5,003 nucleotides of DNA, taken from Pseudomonadota bacterium. Lineage in GTDB: Bacteria > Pseudomonadota > Alphaproteobacteria > Rhizobiales > Xanthobacteraceae. The translations under genes were made by a program, and so were the position numbers. The notes beneath the pieces were generated by a model. That model had not been told where the DNA came from and searched no databases. It saw nothing but the letters and a program-made list of their open reading frames with translations. The stretch covers positions 1-5,003 of the forward strand of contig JAEXXW010000676.1 in NCBI GenBank assembly GCA_023405565.1. Direction: 5' to 3'. This document shows positions 1 through 5,003 of this stretch, piece after piece (within the stretch, counting starts at the first letter, position 1; each line of letters starts with the position of its first letter).

Positions 1-372
1 GGTCAGGATATCCCAGGCCACAGCGATCTTTTTGCTGCCGACGCCGAGAAAGCCGCCGAAATCGATGACGGCAGCACGGGTGATGCCGTGGCGGTCGACG
101 ATCACGTCGACAATGCGGCCAAGTTTCTCGTCGGCGGCGCTGCGCACCTCCTTGCCAAGGATGCTGCCGGCTTCTGTGCCTTCAAGCACCATGGCTCCCC
201 TGCCGGCGTCATCCGGCTTGGCGTCGAGCGAATTTGTCACATCCGGCTGAGCATCATCTGTCGTCGGCTCCGCGGCGCTGGCGCTTTTCGGCGGGCTCAC
301 GACCAGAAAAGCCGTGAGAACAATGGAGATCATGCCCAAACCGAGCCATGCCTGGCGTGCCTCGCGGAACAT
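1..372 (-). CDS. PRC-barrel domain protein, exported (partial, C-terminus outside window)
   Basis: Reading the minus strand from an ATG at 372-370 gives 124 codons without a stop, running off the left edge. The start is supported by GGAGA at 382-378, five bases upstream. The N-terminus (MFREARQAWLGLGMISIVLT) is a short charged segment followed by a hydrophobic core to about residue 25. An SASA-AE site near residues 30-35 looks like a signal peptidase I site, so the protein is probably periplasmic, or anchored if uncleaved. Residues 35-60 are an acidic, disordered linker. From about residue 68 to the edge the pattern GSILGKEVRSAADEKLGRIV, then DVIVDRHGITRAAVIDFGG and a G-V-G-x-K-K-I-A-V motif, is typical of the PRC-barrel fold. 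Such domains occur in photosynthetic reaction centre subunit H, RimM and many small envelope or stress proteins of Rhizobiales; the exact role here is unknown. It is transcribed divergently from accD, so it is not part of that operon. Confidence 0.85.
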   Translation of the reverse strand, partial: MFREARQAWLGLGMISIVLTAFLVVSPPKSASAAEPTTDDAQPDVTNSLDAKPDDAGRGAMVLEGTEAGSILGKEVRSAADEKLGRIVDVIVDRHGITRAAVIDFGGFLGVGSKKIAVAWDILT

Positions 373-406
373 TGCCGTCTCCAAATTCAATGAGAGCTAA
401 GGGGCG

Positions 407-431
407 AACGCCGGGCGGCGGCATTGGTTTC
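407..431 (-). promoter_or_regulatory. possible EcfG (general stress sigma factor) promoter for the PRC-barrel gene
   Basis: On the minus strand GAAAC (431-427) and CGTT (410-407) are separated by 16 bases. The alphaproteobacterial EcfG consensus is GGAAC, 16-17 bases, CGTT, so this matches with one change in the -35 box. Transcription would begin near position 400, giving a leader of about 28 bases with the GGAGA ribosome site inside it. Small PRC-barrel envelope proteins are plausible members of the EcfG regulon, which makes the match more credible. Such short motifs also arise by chance, so this remains a candidate. Confidence 0.27.
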
Positions 432-520
432 AAGCGCCGTCGTGGGAATCTCCCACCAAGTGGAAGTATTTTATTACCGATTTCACGAAAAATACGGCAA
501 AGCCGGCCAAAGAGGAGTAG

Positions 521-568
521 ATGAAGCCCGCAAAGAGCGCCCGTTGTCGGGCTTTGTGTGCAGGGTGA
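521..568 (+). CDS. possible 15-residue leader ORF ahead of accD
   Basis: An ATG at 521 is preceded by AGGAG at 513-517 and opens 15 codons ([15 protein letters not shown]) ending in TGA at 566-568. The stop lies 10 bases before the accD ATG, and the last sense codon overlaps accD's own weak Shine-Dalgarno (AGGGTG, 562-567). A ribosome finishing this ORF would therefore sit on the accD initiation region. The ORF also spans the hairpin at 524-554. The peptide shows no run of a single regulatory amino acid. This could be a translated leader that couples to accD or a chance reading frame; the Shine-Dalgarno spacing of only three bases is short. No homologue is recognised. Confidence 0.2.
   Translation: MKPAKSARCRALCAG
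524..554 (+). promoter_or_regulatory. hairpin in the accD leader
   Basis: AAGCCCG (524-530) pairs perfectly with CGGGCTT (548-554) around a 17-base loop. A competing pairing of CAAAG (531-535) with CTTTG (552-556) shares the right arm. The downstream sequence TGTGTGC is not a true T-tract, so it is a poor intrinsic terminator. It could be an RNA element modulating accD, or the decayed terminator of an older upstream gene. Confidence 0.3.
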
Positions 569-578
569 AGTCAAGCGT

Positions 579-1484
579 ATGAACTGGATCTCCAACGTCG
601 TCCGTCCAAAAATCCGCTCCTTCCTGAATCGTCGCGAGACGCCGGAAAATCTCTGGATCAAATGTCCGGAGACCGGTCAGCTTGTGTTCTTCAAGGATGT
701 GGAAGCGAACCAGTTCGTTATCCCCGGTTCGAATTACCACATGCGCATGAGCGCGACCGCGCGGCTCAAGTCGATGTTCGACGGCGAAACCTGGCTCGAT
801 ATCGGTGTGCCGGAAGTGTCGATCGACCCTTTGAAGTTTCGCGATCAGCGCAAATATGCCGATCGCCTGAAGGACGCGCGCACCAAGACCGGCATGAACG
901 ATGCGATCAAGCTTGGCTTTGGCCGACTGGACAGCATCCCGGTCGTGATCGGTGTGCAGGATTTCGAATTCATGGGTGGCTCGCTCGGCATGGCTGCGGG
1001 CGAGGCCGTGGTGAAGGGACTGGAAACGGCCGTTGAACGCGGTACACCGTTCATTCTCTTTGCCGCATCGGGCGGTGCGCGCATGCAGGAAGGCATTCTG
1101 TCGCTGATGCAGATGCCGCGTACGACGGTTGCCGTCGAAATGCTGCGCGAGGCGAAAAAGCCTTACATTGTCGTGCTGACCAACCCGACCACGGGCGGCG
1201 TCACCGCGTCCTATGCCATGCTGGGCGATGTGCAGATTGCCGAGCCCGGTGCGTTGATCGGCTTTGCCGGACCGCGCGTCATCGAGCAGACGATCCGCGA
1301 AAAATTGCCAGCGGGCTTCCAGCGTGCGGAATATCTCAAGGAGCATGGCATGGTCGATATGGTTGTGCATCGTCATGAGATGCGGGCGACCCTGGCACGC
1401 ATCTGCCGTCTGCTCACCAAGGCAACAGCATCCTCATCGCGGCCAGCGCTGCCTGCGGCGGAAATGGCGGCAGCGTCCGCCTAA
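579..1484 (+). CDS. accD: acetyl-CoA carboxylase carboxyltransferase subunit beta
   Basis: This 301-residue protein pairs with AccA to form the cytoplasmic carboxyltransferase that moves the carboxyl group from biotin-BCCP to acetyl-CoA, making malonyl-CoA for fatty acid synthesis. The N-terminus ([20 protein letters not shown]) and the segment [14 protein letters not shown] (24-37) are typical of alphaproteobacterial AccD. The crotonase-like carboxyltransferase core carries [10 protein letters not shown] (163-172), [11 protein letters not shown] (201-211) and [10 protein letters not shown] (229-238), which build the oxyanion holes and CoA site. The zinc ribbon is degenerate: only Cys29 of the four expected cysteines remains. 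The C-terminus (about 282-301) is a low-complexity Ala/Ser tail. I chose ATG 579 over an in-frame GTG at 558 because homologues begin MNW; AGGGTG at 562-567 is the ribosome site. It precedes folC, as is common in Rhizobiales. Confidence 0.97.
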   Translation: MNWISNVVRPKIRSFLNRRETPENLWIKCPETGQLVFFKDVEANQFVIPGSNYHMRMSATARLKSMFDGETWLDIGVPEVSIDPLKFRDQRKYADRLKDARTKTGMNDAIKLGFGRLDSIPVVIGVQDFEFMGGSLGMAAGEAVVKGLETAVERGTPFILFAASGGARMQEGILSLMQMPRTTVAVEMLREAKKPYIVVLTNPTTGGVTASYAMLGDVQIAEPGALIGFAGPRVIEQTIREKLPAGFQRAEYLKEHGMVDMVVHRHEMRATLARICRLLTKATASSSRPALPAAEMAAASA

Positions 1485-1510
1485 GCTTGAATTGTTGAAA
1501 TTCGCTCCAC

Positions 1511-1538
1511 GCCTGCCGGCGAAGGGGAGACGGCAGGC
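1511..1538. repeat. perfect hairpin between accD and folC (first)
   Basis: GCCTGCCG (1511-1518) and CGGCAGGC (1531-1538) form an 8-bp perfect stem with a 12-base loop, 26 bases after the accD stop. No T-run follows, so it is not a convincing intrinsic terminator. It may stabilise the 3' end of the accD part of the transcript or be a fragment of a dispersed palindromic repeat. Confidence 0.5.
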
Positions 1539-1547
1539 TTATCCTCA

Positions 1548-1567
1548 CTCTCCGTCTTCGCGGAGAG
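1548..1567. repeat. perfect hairpin between accD and folC (second)
   Basis: CTCTCCG (1548-1554) pairs with CGGAGAG (1561-1567) across a TCTTCG loop. The motif resembles the CTCTCC/GGAGAG palindromes scattered between genes in Rhizobiales genomes. It encloses the only strong purine-rich tract upstream of folC and ends 25 bases before the folC ATG. Confidence 0.5.
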
Positions 1568-1592
1568 GCGCTGGCCGTGCTAGTCATTCTCT

Positions 1593-2909
1593 ATGACCGC
1601 GCTTGACGACATACTCTCGCGCCTGCTTGCGCTGCATCCCCGGCTGATCGATCTGTCGCTCGACCGGATGTGGCGGCTGCTGGCGCGTCTCGATCATCCC
1701 GAGCGCAAGTTGCCGCCGGTGATCCATGTGGCCGGCACCAATGGCAAGGGCTCGACCATCGCCTTCATGCGGTCGATCCTGGAAAGCGCAGGCCAGCATG
1801 TGCATGTCTATACGTCGCCGCATCTCGTGCGCTTCAACGAGCGCTTTCGGCTCGCGGCCGAGGGTGGCGGCAAGCTGGTTGGCGATGACGAGCTGCGCGC
1901 GACGCTGGAGGAATGCGAGCGCGTGAATGCGGGCGAGCCGATCACGGTATTCGAGATCACGACTGCCGCCGGCATGCTGCTGTTCTCGCGGCGTCCGGCC
2001 GATGTATTGCTGCTGGAAGTCGGGCTTGGCGGCCGGCTCGATGCCACCAATGTCGTCGATGCGCCGCTGCTGAGCGTCATCACGCCTGTCTCGCTCGATC
2101 ATGCCGATTATCTCGGCGATTCGATCGAAAGCGTCGCGGCGGAAAAAGCCGGCATCATCAAGCGCGGCGTACGCGCTGTCATTGGACCGCAAATGCCGGA
2201 GGCCCTGTCGATCATGGAGCGCGCGGCGCAGCGTGTGCGTGCACCGCTTCTGGTTGCCGGCGAGCATTGGAATGCGAGCGAGGAGCATCGTCGTCTCGTC
2301 TATCAGGATGATAATGGCCTGCTCGATCTGCCGGGGCCGAAATTGCCGGGGCGGCATCAGTTCGTGAATGCCGGCGTCGCGGTTGCGGCCTTGCGTGCGT
2401 CGGGCTTGCGCATTCCGGTCCACGCTTATGAGACAGGTCTCCTGAAAGCCGAATGGCCCGCGCGCATGCAGCGTTTGACGCATGGCCATCTCGTTTCGCT
2501 CGCGCCGGCAGGAAGCGAGATCTGGCTCGATGGCGGTCACAATCCCGATGGCGGCCGTGCGGTCGCCGTTTCGCTCGCCGACATCGAGGAACGCGCTCCC
2601 AAGCCGCTGGTGATGATCGTCGGCATGCTGGGCACGAAGGATTTCGAAGGCTATCTGCGCCATTTCAGCGGCCTCGCGCTGAGCCTTTATGCGATTCCCG
2701 TTCCGCATGCCGAGCGCAGCCTTCCGCCGGAGCAGATTGCTGAAGTTGCGAACAAGATCGGCATCCCTGCCGAAAGCGCCAGCGATGTCGAAGCTGCGTT
2801 GACGGTGATCAAGGCTCTGCCCTTCGATACGCCGCCACGCATTCTGATCGGCGGTTCGCTGTATCTCGCCGGCGATGTGCTGGCCCGTAACAACACGCCG
2901 CCAACCTAA
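1593..2909 (+). CDS. folC: bifunctional dihydrofolate synthase / folylpolyglutamate synthase
   Basis: This 438-residue Mur-ligase-family enzyme adds glutamate to dihydropteroate and then further glutamates to folate, using ATP, in the cytoplasm. Visible motifs in order are the P-loop HVAGTNGKGST (45-55), TSPHLVRFNER (74-84), EVGLGGRLDATNVVD (142-156), SLDH (167-170), EKAGIIK (184-190, with Lys185 the probable carbamylated lysine), GRHQFVNA (253-260), WPARMQRL (288-295), DGGHNPDG (313-320) and a C-terminal GGSLYLAGDVLA (420-431). The length is normal for the family and no break is seen. The start is fixed by a TAG four codons upstream in frame (1581-1583). There is no clear Shine-Dalgarno directly before the ATG. 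It lies 108 bases behind accD in the same direction and is probably co-transcribed with it. Confidence 0.97.
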   Translation: MTALDDILSRLLALHPRLIDLSLDRMWRLLARLDHPERKLPPVIHVAGTNGKGSTIAFMRSILESAGQHVHVYTSPHLVRFNERFRLAAEGGGKLVGDDELRATLEECERVNAGEPITVFEITTAAGMLLFSRRPADVLLLEVGLGGRLDATNVVDAPLLSVITPVSLDHADYLGDSIESVAAEKAGIIKRGVRAVIGPQMPEALSIMERAAQRVRAPLLVAGEHWNASEEHRRLVYQDDNGLLDLPGPKLPGRHQFVNAGVAVAALRASGLRIPVHAYETGLLKAEWPARMQRLTHGHLVSLAPAGSEIWLDGGHNPDGGRAVAVSLADIEERAPKPLVMIVGMLGTKDFEGYLRHFSGLALSLYAIPVPHAERSLPPEQIAEVANKIGIPAESASDVEAALTVIKALPFDTPPRILIGGSLYLAGDVLARNNTPPT

Positions 2910-2910
2910 G

Positions 2911-2994
2911 GCGTTTTCGAGCGAAGTGGGCACCGGCCTTCGTCGGCCATAGCCGGCTTCGTCCGGCGGCGGCCGGTTCGTGTAGAGAAAACGC
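2911..2994. repeat. composite palindromic repeat after folC
   Basis: Outer arms GCGTTTTC (2911-2918) and GAAAACGC (2987-2994) are perfect inverted repeats. A second nested pair, ACCGGCC (2932-2938) and GGCCGGT (2971-2977), is also perfect, and within it GCCGG (2952-2956) pairs with CCGGC (2963-2967). From memory, the flanks match a dispersed element of Bradyrhizobium relatives that normally reads from ACCGG straight into TTCG. The GC-rich 2937-2975 stretch, built from two imperfect copies of CCGGC-TTCGTC-GGC, then looks like an extra piece. It begins two bases after the folC stop and may end that transcript or protect its 3' end. Confidence 0.6.
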
Positions 2995-3045
2995 GTCACA
3001 ATAAAAAGCCGTTCAACGGCATCGATTTTGCAAGCTTTTCCGTCC

Positions 3046-3100
3046 TTAGAGCATGATGCCGAAAAGTGCGAAGCGGTTTTCGGATGACATCATGCTCTAA
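3046..3100. repeat. rhizobial dispersed palindrome ('agagcatgat' family)
   Basis: TTAGAGCATGATG (3046-3058) and CATCATGCTCTAA (3088-3100) are perfect 13-bp arms. Inside them CCGAAAA (3059-3065) pairs with TTTTCGG (3077-3083), leaving an 11-base loop and a four-base ATGA bulge on the right side. This sequence closely resembles the intergenic palindromes found in many copies across Bradyrhizobium, Rhodopseudomonas and related genomes. Its loop base pattern GCGAAGCGG (3068-3076) matches GCGAAGTGG in the preceding element (2921-2929) at eight of nine positions, which suggests the two belong to one superfamily. Confidence 0.75.
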
Positions 3101-3112
3101 ATTATGAGAATC

Positions 3113-3160
3113 GATCACGTTTATGACTTTGGATCGAGTCGATCCAAAGTCATCGTGATC
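3113..3160. repeat. long near-perfect palindrome abutting the rutC ribosome site
   Basis: ATGACTTTGGATCGA (3123-3137) and TCGATCCAAAGTCAT (3139-3153) are perfect 15-bp arms around one central G. A further seven pairs, GATCACG (3113-3119) with CGTGATC (3154-3160), extend the stem with a three-T bulge on the left. The structure ends one base before AGGAG of rutC. It may be another dispersed intergenic repeat, an operator for a dimeric regulator, or a 5' RNA structure. The sequence alone does not decide. Confidence 0.65.
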
Positions 3161-3172
3161 TAGGAGACCATG

Positions 3173-3559
3173 ATGCCGAAAGAAACGATTATTCCCGCCG
3201 GTTCGCCGCCACCGCTCGCACCGTATTCGCCCGGCACCAAGGCCGATGGCGTCGTCTATGTCTCCGGCATGCTGGCGATGGACAAGGACGGCAAGACTGT
3301 CGGCGTCGGCGATGTGAAGGCGCAGACGCGCGCCGTGCTTGATGCGATCAAGTCGGTGATCGAGACCGCCGGAGGCACCATGGCCGACATCACCTTCAAC
3401 TCGATCTTCCTGAAGGACCTCGCCGACTATGCGGCGATGAATGAAGTCTATCGCGAATATTTCCCGAGCCAGCCTCCGGCACGCTATTGCATCCGCGCCG
3501 ATCTGGTGCGGCCGGAATTCCTGGTCGAGATCGCCTCGATCGCGCATGTCGGGCGCTGA
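3173..3559 (+). CDS. rutC: RutC-like Rid-family aminoacrylate deaminase
   Basis: This 128-residue cytoplasmic Rid (YjgF/YER057c/UK114) protein resembles RutC throughout, from [10 protein letters not shown] at the start through [29 protein letters not shown] and [13 protein letters not shown] to [10 protein letters not shown] at the end. In the Rut pathway of pyrimidine breakdown, RutC acts on 3-aminoacrylate or its derivative. Conserved Rid features are the N-terminal Tyr18 and the PPARYCI motif, where Arg104 is the expected carboxylate-binding arginine, followed by Glu119. I chose ATG 3173 over the adjacent ATG 3170 because AGGAG (3162-3166) then has a six-base spacing and because E. coli RutC, as I recall it, also starts MPK. 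It is the first gene of an operon with a RutD-like hydrolase 2 bases downstream. No rutA or rutB lies upstream. A more general Rid enamine deaminase role is the main alternative. Confidence 0.85.
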   Translation: MPKETIIPAGSPPPLAPYSPGTKADGVVYVSGMLAMDKDGKTVGVGDVKAQTRAVLDAIKSVIETAGGTMADITFNSIFLKDLADYAAMNEVYREYFPSQPPARYCIRADLVRPEFLVEIASIAHVGR

Positions 3560-3561
3560 GA

Positions 3562-4356
3562 ATGCCGGTTGCGCAATGTGACGGCGCCGACCTCTATTGG
3601 GAGGCGTCGGGCAAGGGCCCGCCGCTGATCCTTGCAGCGGGCCTTGGCGGCGTGATGGGCTATTGGCAGCCGAATCGTGCGGCACTTGAGCAGCATTTCA
3701 CCCTGTATCTGTTCGATCAGCGCGGCACCGGAAAATCCAGCAAAACGAGGGTGACATCGGTCGAGCAGATGTCAGCCGATCTCATCGCCATCATGGATGC
3801 GGCGGGTCTGGAGGCGGCGCATTATCTCGGTCATTCGACCGGTGGTGCGATCGGTGCGGCGACGGCGCTGGATTATCCCGGCCGCCTGCGCTCACTGATG
3901 ATCTATGCCAGCACGACGCACGGCGATCCTTATCGGCATCGTCTGTTCGACCTGCGGCGTCAGATCCATTCGGGCCTCGGCACCGAAGGCTATGCGAAAT
4001 ACACCTCGCTGTTGCTGTACCCGCCTTACTGGATCAACGCCAATCATGAGGCGCTGAAGGAGGCGGAAATCGCGGCCGCAAGCCAGATCGGCGATCCGGA
4101 TGTGCAGGCCAGTCGGCTTGATGCGATCCTCGCCTTCGACCGGCGCGACGAGCTGAGTCGTATCTCCATTCCGACGATGATCGTGTGCGCTGACGACGAC
4201 ATCATCACGCCGCGTTATTTCTCCGAGGATTTTGCGGCCCGCATTCCCAATGCGCGCGTGCATTATGAAAAGCGCGGCGGCCATGCGCTGTCGCGCACGG
4301 AGCCGGATCTGTTCAACACACTTGCCATCGATTTCTTTCTGGGAGCGCATTCATGA
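3562..4356 (+). CDS. rutD: RutD-like alpha/beta hydrolase
   Basis: This 264-residue alpha/beta-fold hydrolase has the features of pyrimidine utilisation protein D: GLGG (27-30, oxyanion loop), YWQPNRAALEQ (34-44), DQRGTGKSS (52-60), the nucleophile elbow GHSTGG (90-95), LLLYPPYWI (150-158), CADDDIITP (209-217) and GGHA (239-242). The likely triad is Ser92, Asp213 and His241. RutD is thought to speed the hydrolysis of aminoacrylate to malonate semialdehyde. ATG 3562 is chosen because it follows the rutC TGA by two bases and the conserved domain starts right after it; the longer frame upstream lies inside rutC. Its TGA overlaps the next ATG, so all three genes are probably translationally coupled. 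The presence of a true Ser nucleophile means it might cleave another amide or ester, as in N-formylmaleamate deformylase-type enzymes, so the rutD symbol is by resemblance. Confidence 0.78.
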   Translation: MPVAQCDGADLYWEASGKGPPLILAAGLGGVMGYWQPNRAALEQHFTLYLFDQRGTGKSSKTRVTSVEQMSADLIAIMDAAGLEAAHYLGHSTGGAIGAATALDYPGRLRSLMIYASTTHGDPYRHRLFDLRRQIHSGLGTEGYAKYTSLLLYPPYWINANHEALKEAEIAAASQIGDPDVQASRLDAILAFDRRDELSRISIPTMIVCADDDIITPRYFSEDFAARIPNARVHYEKRGGHALSRTEPDLFNTLAIDFFLGAHS

Positions 4357-5003
4357 CTGTCATTCGTTTGCTGATCGCCGCGTTGCTGGTTGCAGCAGCG
4401 CCATCCGCGGTGCTTGCGCAGGATTGGCCGACCCGCAATCTGCGCATCGTCGTTCCGTTCCCCGCTGGCGGCAGCGCCGATACGCAGACGCGCGTCATCG
4501 CCGACGAATTGTCGAAGGCGCTCGGCCAGCCGGTGGTGGTCGAGAATAAGCCGGGCGCTGGCGGCAATCTCGGTGCCGCCGAAGCGGCGCGTTCGCAGCC
4601 CGATGGCTACACGCTGTTCATGGCGACGACCGGTACGCATGCCAGCAACGTGTCGCTTTATCCGAAGCTGCCCTATGATCCGGTGAAGGACTTCGCGCCG
4701 CTGACATTGGTGACCGTGTATCCGCAGGTCATCGTGCCGGGTCTGAAATTCAAGGATGCATCGTTCAAGGAGATTGTCGCGCAATTGAAGGCGTCCGGCG
4801 ACAAGGGCAATTTCGGCTCATCCGGCACCGGCTCGCCGACGCATCTCGGCGGTGAATTGTTCAAGCGCGCCACCGGCACGCAGATGATCCATGTGCCCTA
4901 TCGCGGCCAGGGACCGGCGCTGAACGACATGCTGGCAGGTCAGCTCGATGTGATGTTTCCTTCGATCTCCGACGTGCTGACCTTCCTGCAGGCCGGCAAG
5001 TTG
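4353..5003 (+). CDS. Bug/TctC-family periplasmic solute-binding protein (partial, C-terminus outside window)
   Basis: The first 217 residues of a tripartite tricarboxylate transporter-type receptor are present; the family is usually about 320 residues. A signal peptide (MTVIRLLIAALLVAAAPSAV) ends with a probable cleavage after Ala22, before QDWPTR. Family motifs follow: IVVPFPAGGSAD (32-43), VVVENKPGAGGNLGA (61-75), DGYTLF, LPYDPVKDFAPLTLV, GSSGTGSPTHLGGELF and HVPYRGQGPALNDMLAGQLD. Members bind mostly small carboxylates in the periplasm, for uptake by TctA/TctB-type membrane proteins or for sensing. The ATG overlaps the hydrolase TGA by the ATGA arrangement and has GGGAG at 4341-4345 with a seven-base spacing, so it belongs to the same operon. 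This suggests it captures the substrate, or a related acid, handled by the two upstream enzymes. No TctA or TctB is visible; many Bug proteins are orphans. Confidence 0.93.
   Translation, partial: MTVIRLLIAALLVAAAPSAVLAQDWPTRNLRIVVPFPAGGSADTQTRVIADELSKALGQPVVVENKPGAGGNLGAAEAARSQPDGYTLFMATTGTHASNVSLYPKLPYDPVKDFAPLTLVTVYPQVIVPGLKFKDASFKEIVAQLKASGDKGNFGSSGTGSPTHLGGELFKRATGTQMIHVPYRGQGPALNDMLAGQLDVMFPSISDVLTFLQAGKL

Noticed and set aside
88..393. Plus-strand open frames opposite the PRC-barrel gene
   Set aside because: The minus-strand reading has a ribosome site, a signal peptide and a recognisable domain; the plus-strand frames have none of these.
442..456. Small inverted repeat GTGGGA-ATC-TCCCAC between the PRC-barrel gene and accD
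   Set aside because: Six-base arms with a three-base spacer are expected by chance in a region of this size, and nothing else links it to a regulator.
558..578. GTG start for accD seven codons upstream of ATG 579
   Set aside because: The extension is not seen in AccD proteins I recall, which start MNW, and AGGGTG at 562-567 is placed to serve ATG 579.
483..1376. A 297-codon open frame on the minus strand opposite accD
   Set aside because: It lies almost wholly antisense to accD, is rich in His/Arg/Gln and matches no family I recognise; it is explained by the third-position bias of accD.
1584..2999. A 471-codon open frame on the minus strand opposite folC
   Set aside because: It mirrors the codon pattern of a clearly real folC, has a low-complexity Arg/His/Gln/Ala-rich composition typical of antisense frames in GC-rich DNA, shows no recognisable domain, and runs into the palindromic repeat region.
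3001..3020. Palindrome GCCGTT-C-AACGGC with an A-tract on its left, resembling an intrinsic terminator for the minus strand
   Set aside because: No minus-strand gene ends here, and the one-base centre forces a short real stem, so it is more likely part of the repeat-rich spacer.
3487..3561. N-terminal extension of the RutD-like protein by 25 codons into rutC
   Set aside because: The extra residues are an out-of-frame reading of the rutC 3' end, and homologues begin shortly before the LYWEASGKG segment that follows ATG 3562.

Overview
The window is a GC-rich chromosomal piece of an alphaproteobacterium. The AccD and FolC sequences, the accD-folC order and the dispersed palindromes of the 'agagcatgat' type all point to Hyphomicrobiales (Rhizobiales), most likely the Bradyrhizobium/Rhodopseudomonas/Afipia group or a close relative. 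The genus is an inference; no rRNA or other marker is present.

Layout. At the left edge (1-372, minus strand, running off the window) lies a secreted or membrane-anchored PRC-barrel protein. It diverges from accD across a 206-base gap that holds a possible EcfG-type stress promoter facing the PRC gene, and a possible 15-codon leader ORF with a hairpin just ahead of accD. accD (579-1484, acetyl-CoA carboxylase carboxyltransferase beta subunit) is followed after 108 bases containing two perfect hairpins by folC (1593-2909, dihydrofolate/folylpolyglutamate synthase). These are housekeeping genes for fatty acid and folate metabolism.

The 263 bases after folC (2910-3172) are packed with palindromes: a composite element with an apparent internal insertion (2911-2994), a classic rhizobial dispersed palindrome (3046-3100) and a near-perfect 22-bp-stem palindrome (3113-3160) ending one base before the Shine-Dalgarno of the next gene.

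The right third is a tight plus-strand operon with a different, catabolic character. It contains a RutC-type Rid deaminase (3173-3559), a RutD-type alpha/beta hydrolase 2 bases later (3562-4356), and a Bug/TctC periplasmic solute-binding protein overlapping it by the ATGA arrangement (4353-5003, cut by the window edge). RutC and RutD handle aminoacrylate-type intermediates in the Rut pyrimidine pathway. Here they appear without rutA/rutB upstream and are joined to a binding protein of the tripartite carboxylate transporter family, so the module may serve the Rut pathway with its other genes downstream, or a related pathway for another substrate.

No tRNA, rRNA, CRISPR array, transposase or phage gene was seen. 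The most interesting points are the orphan rutCD-Bug module, the Ser nucleophile in the RutD-like protein, the palindrome array that separates the two gene blocks, and the candidate leader ORF before accD.
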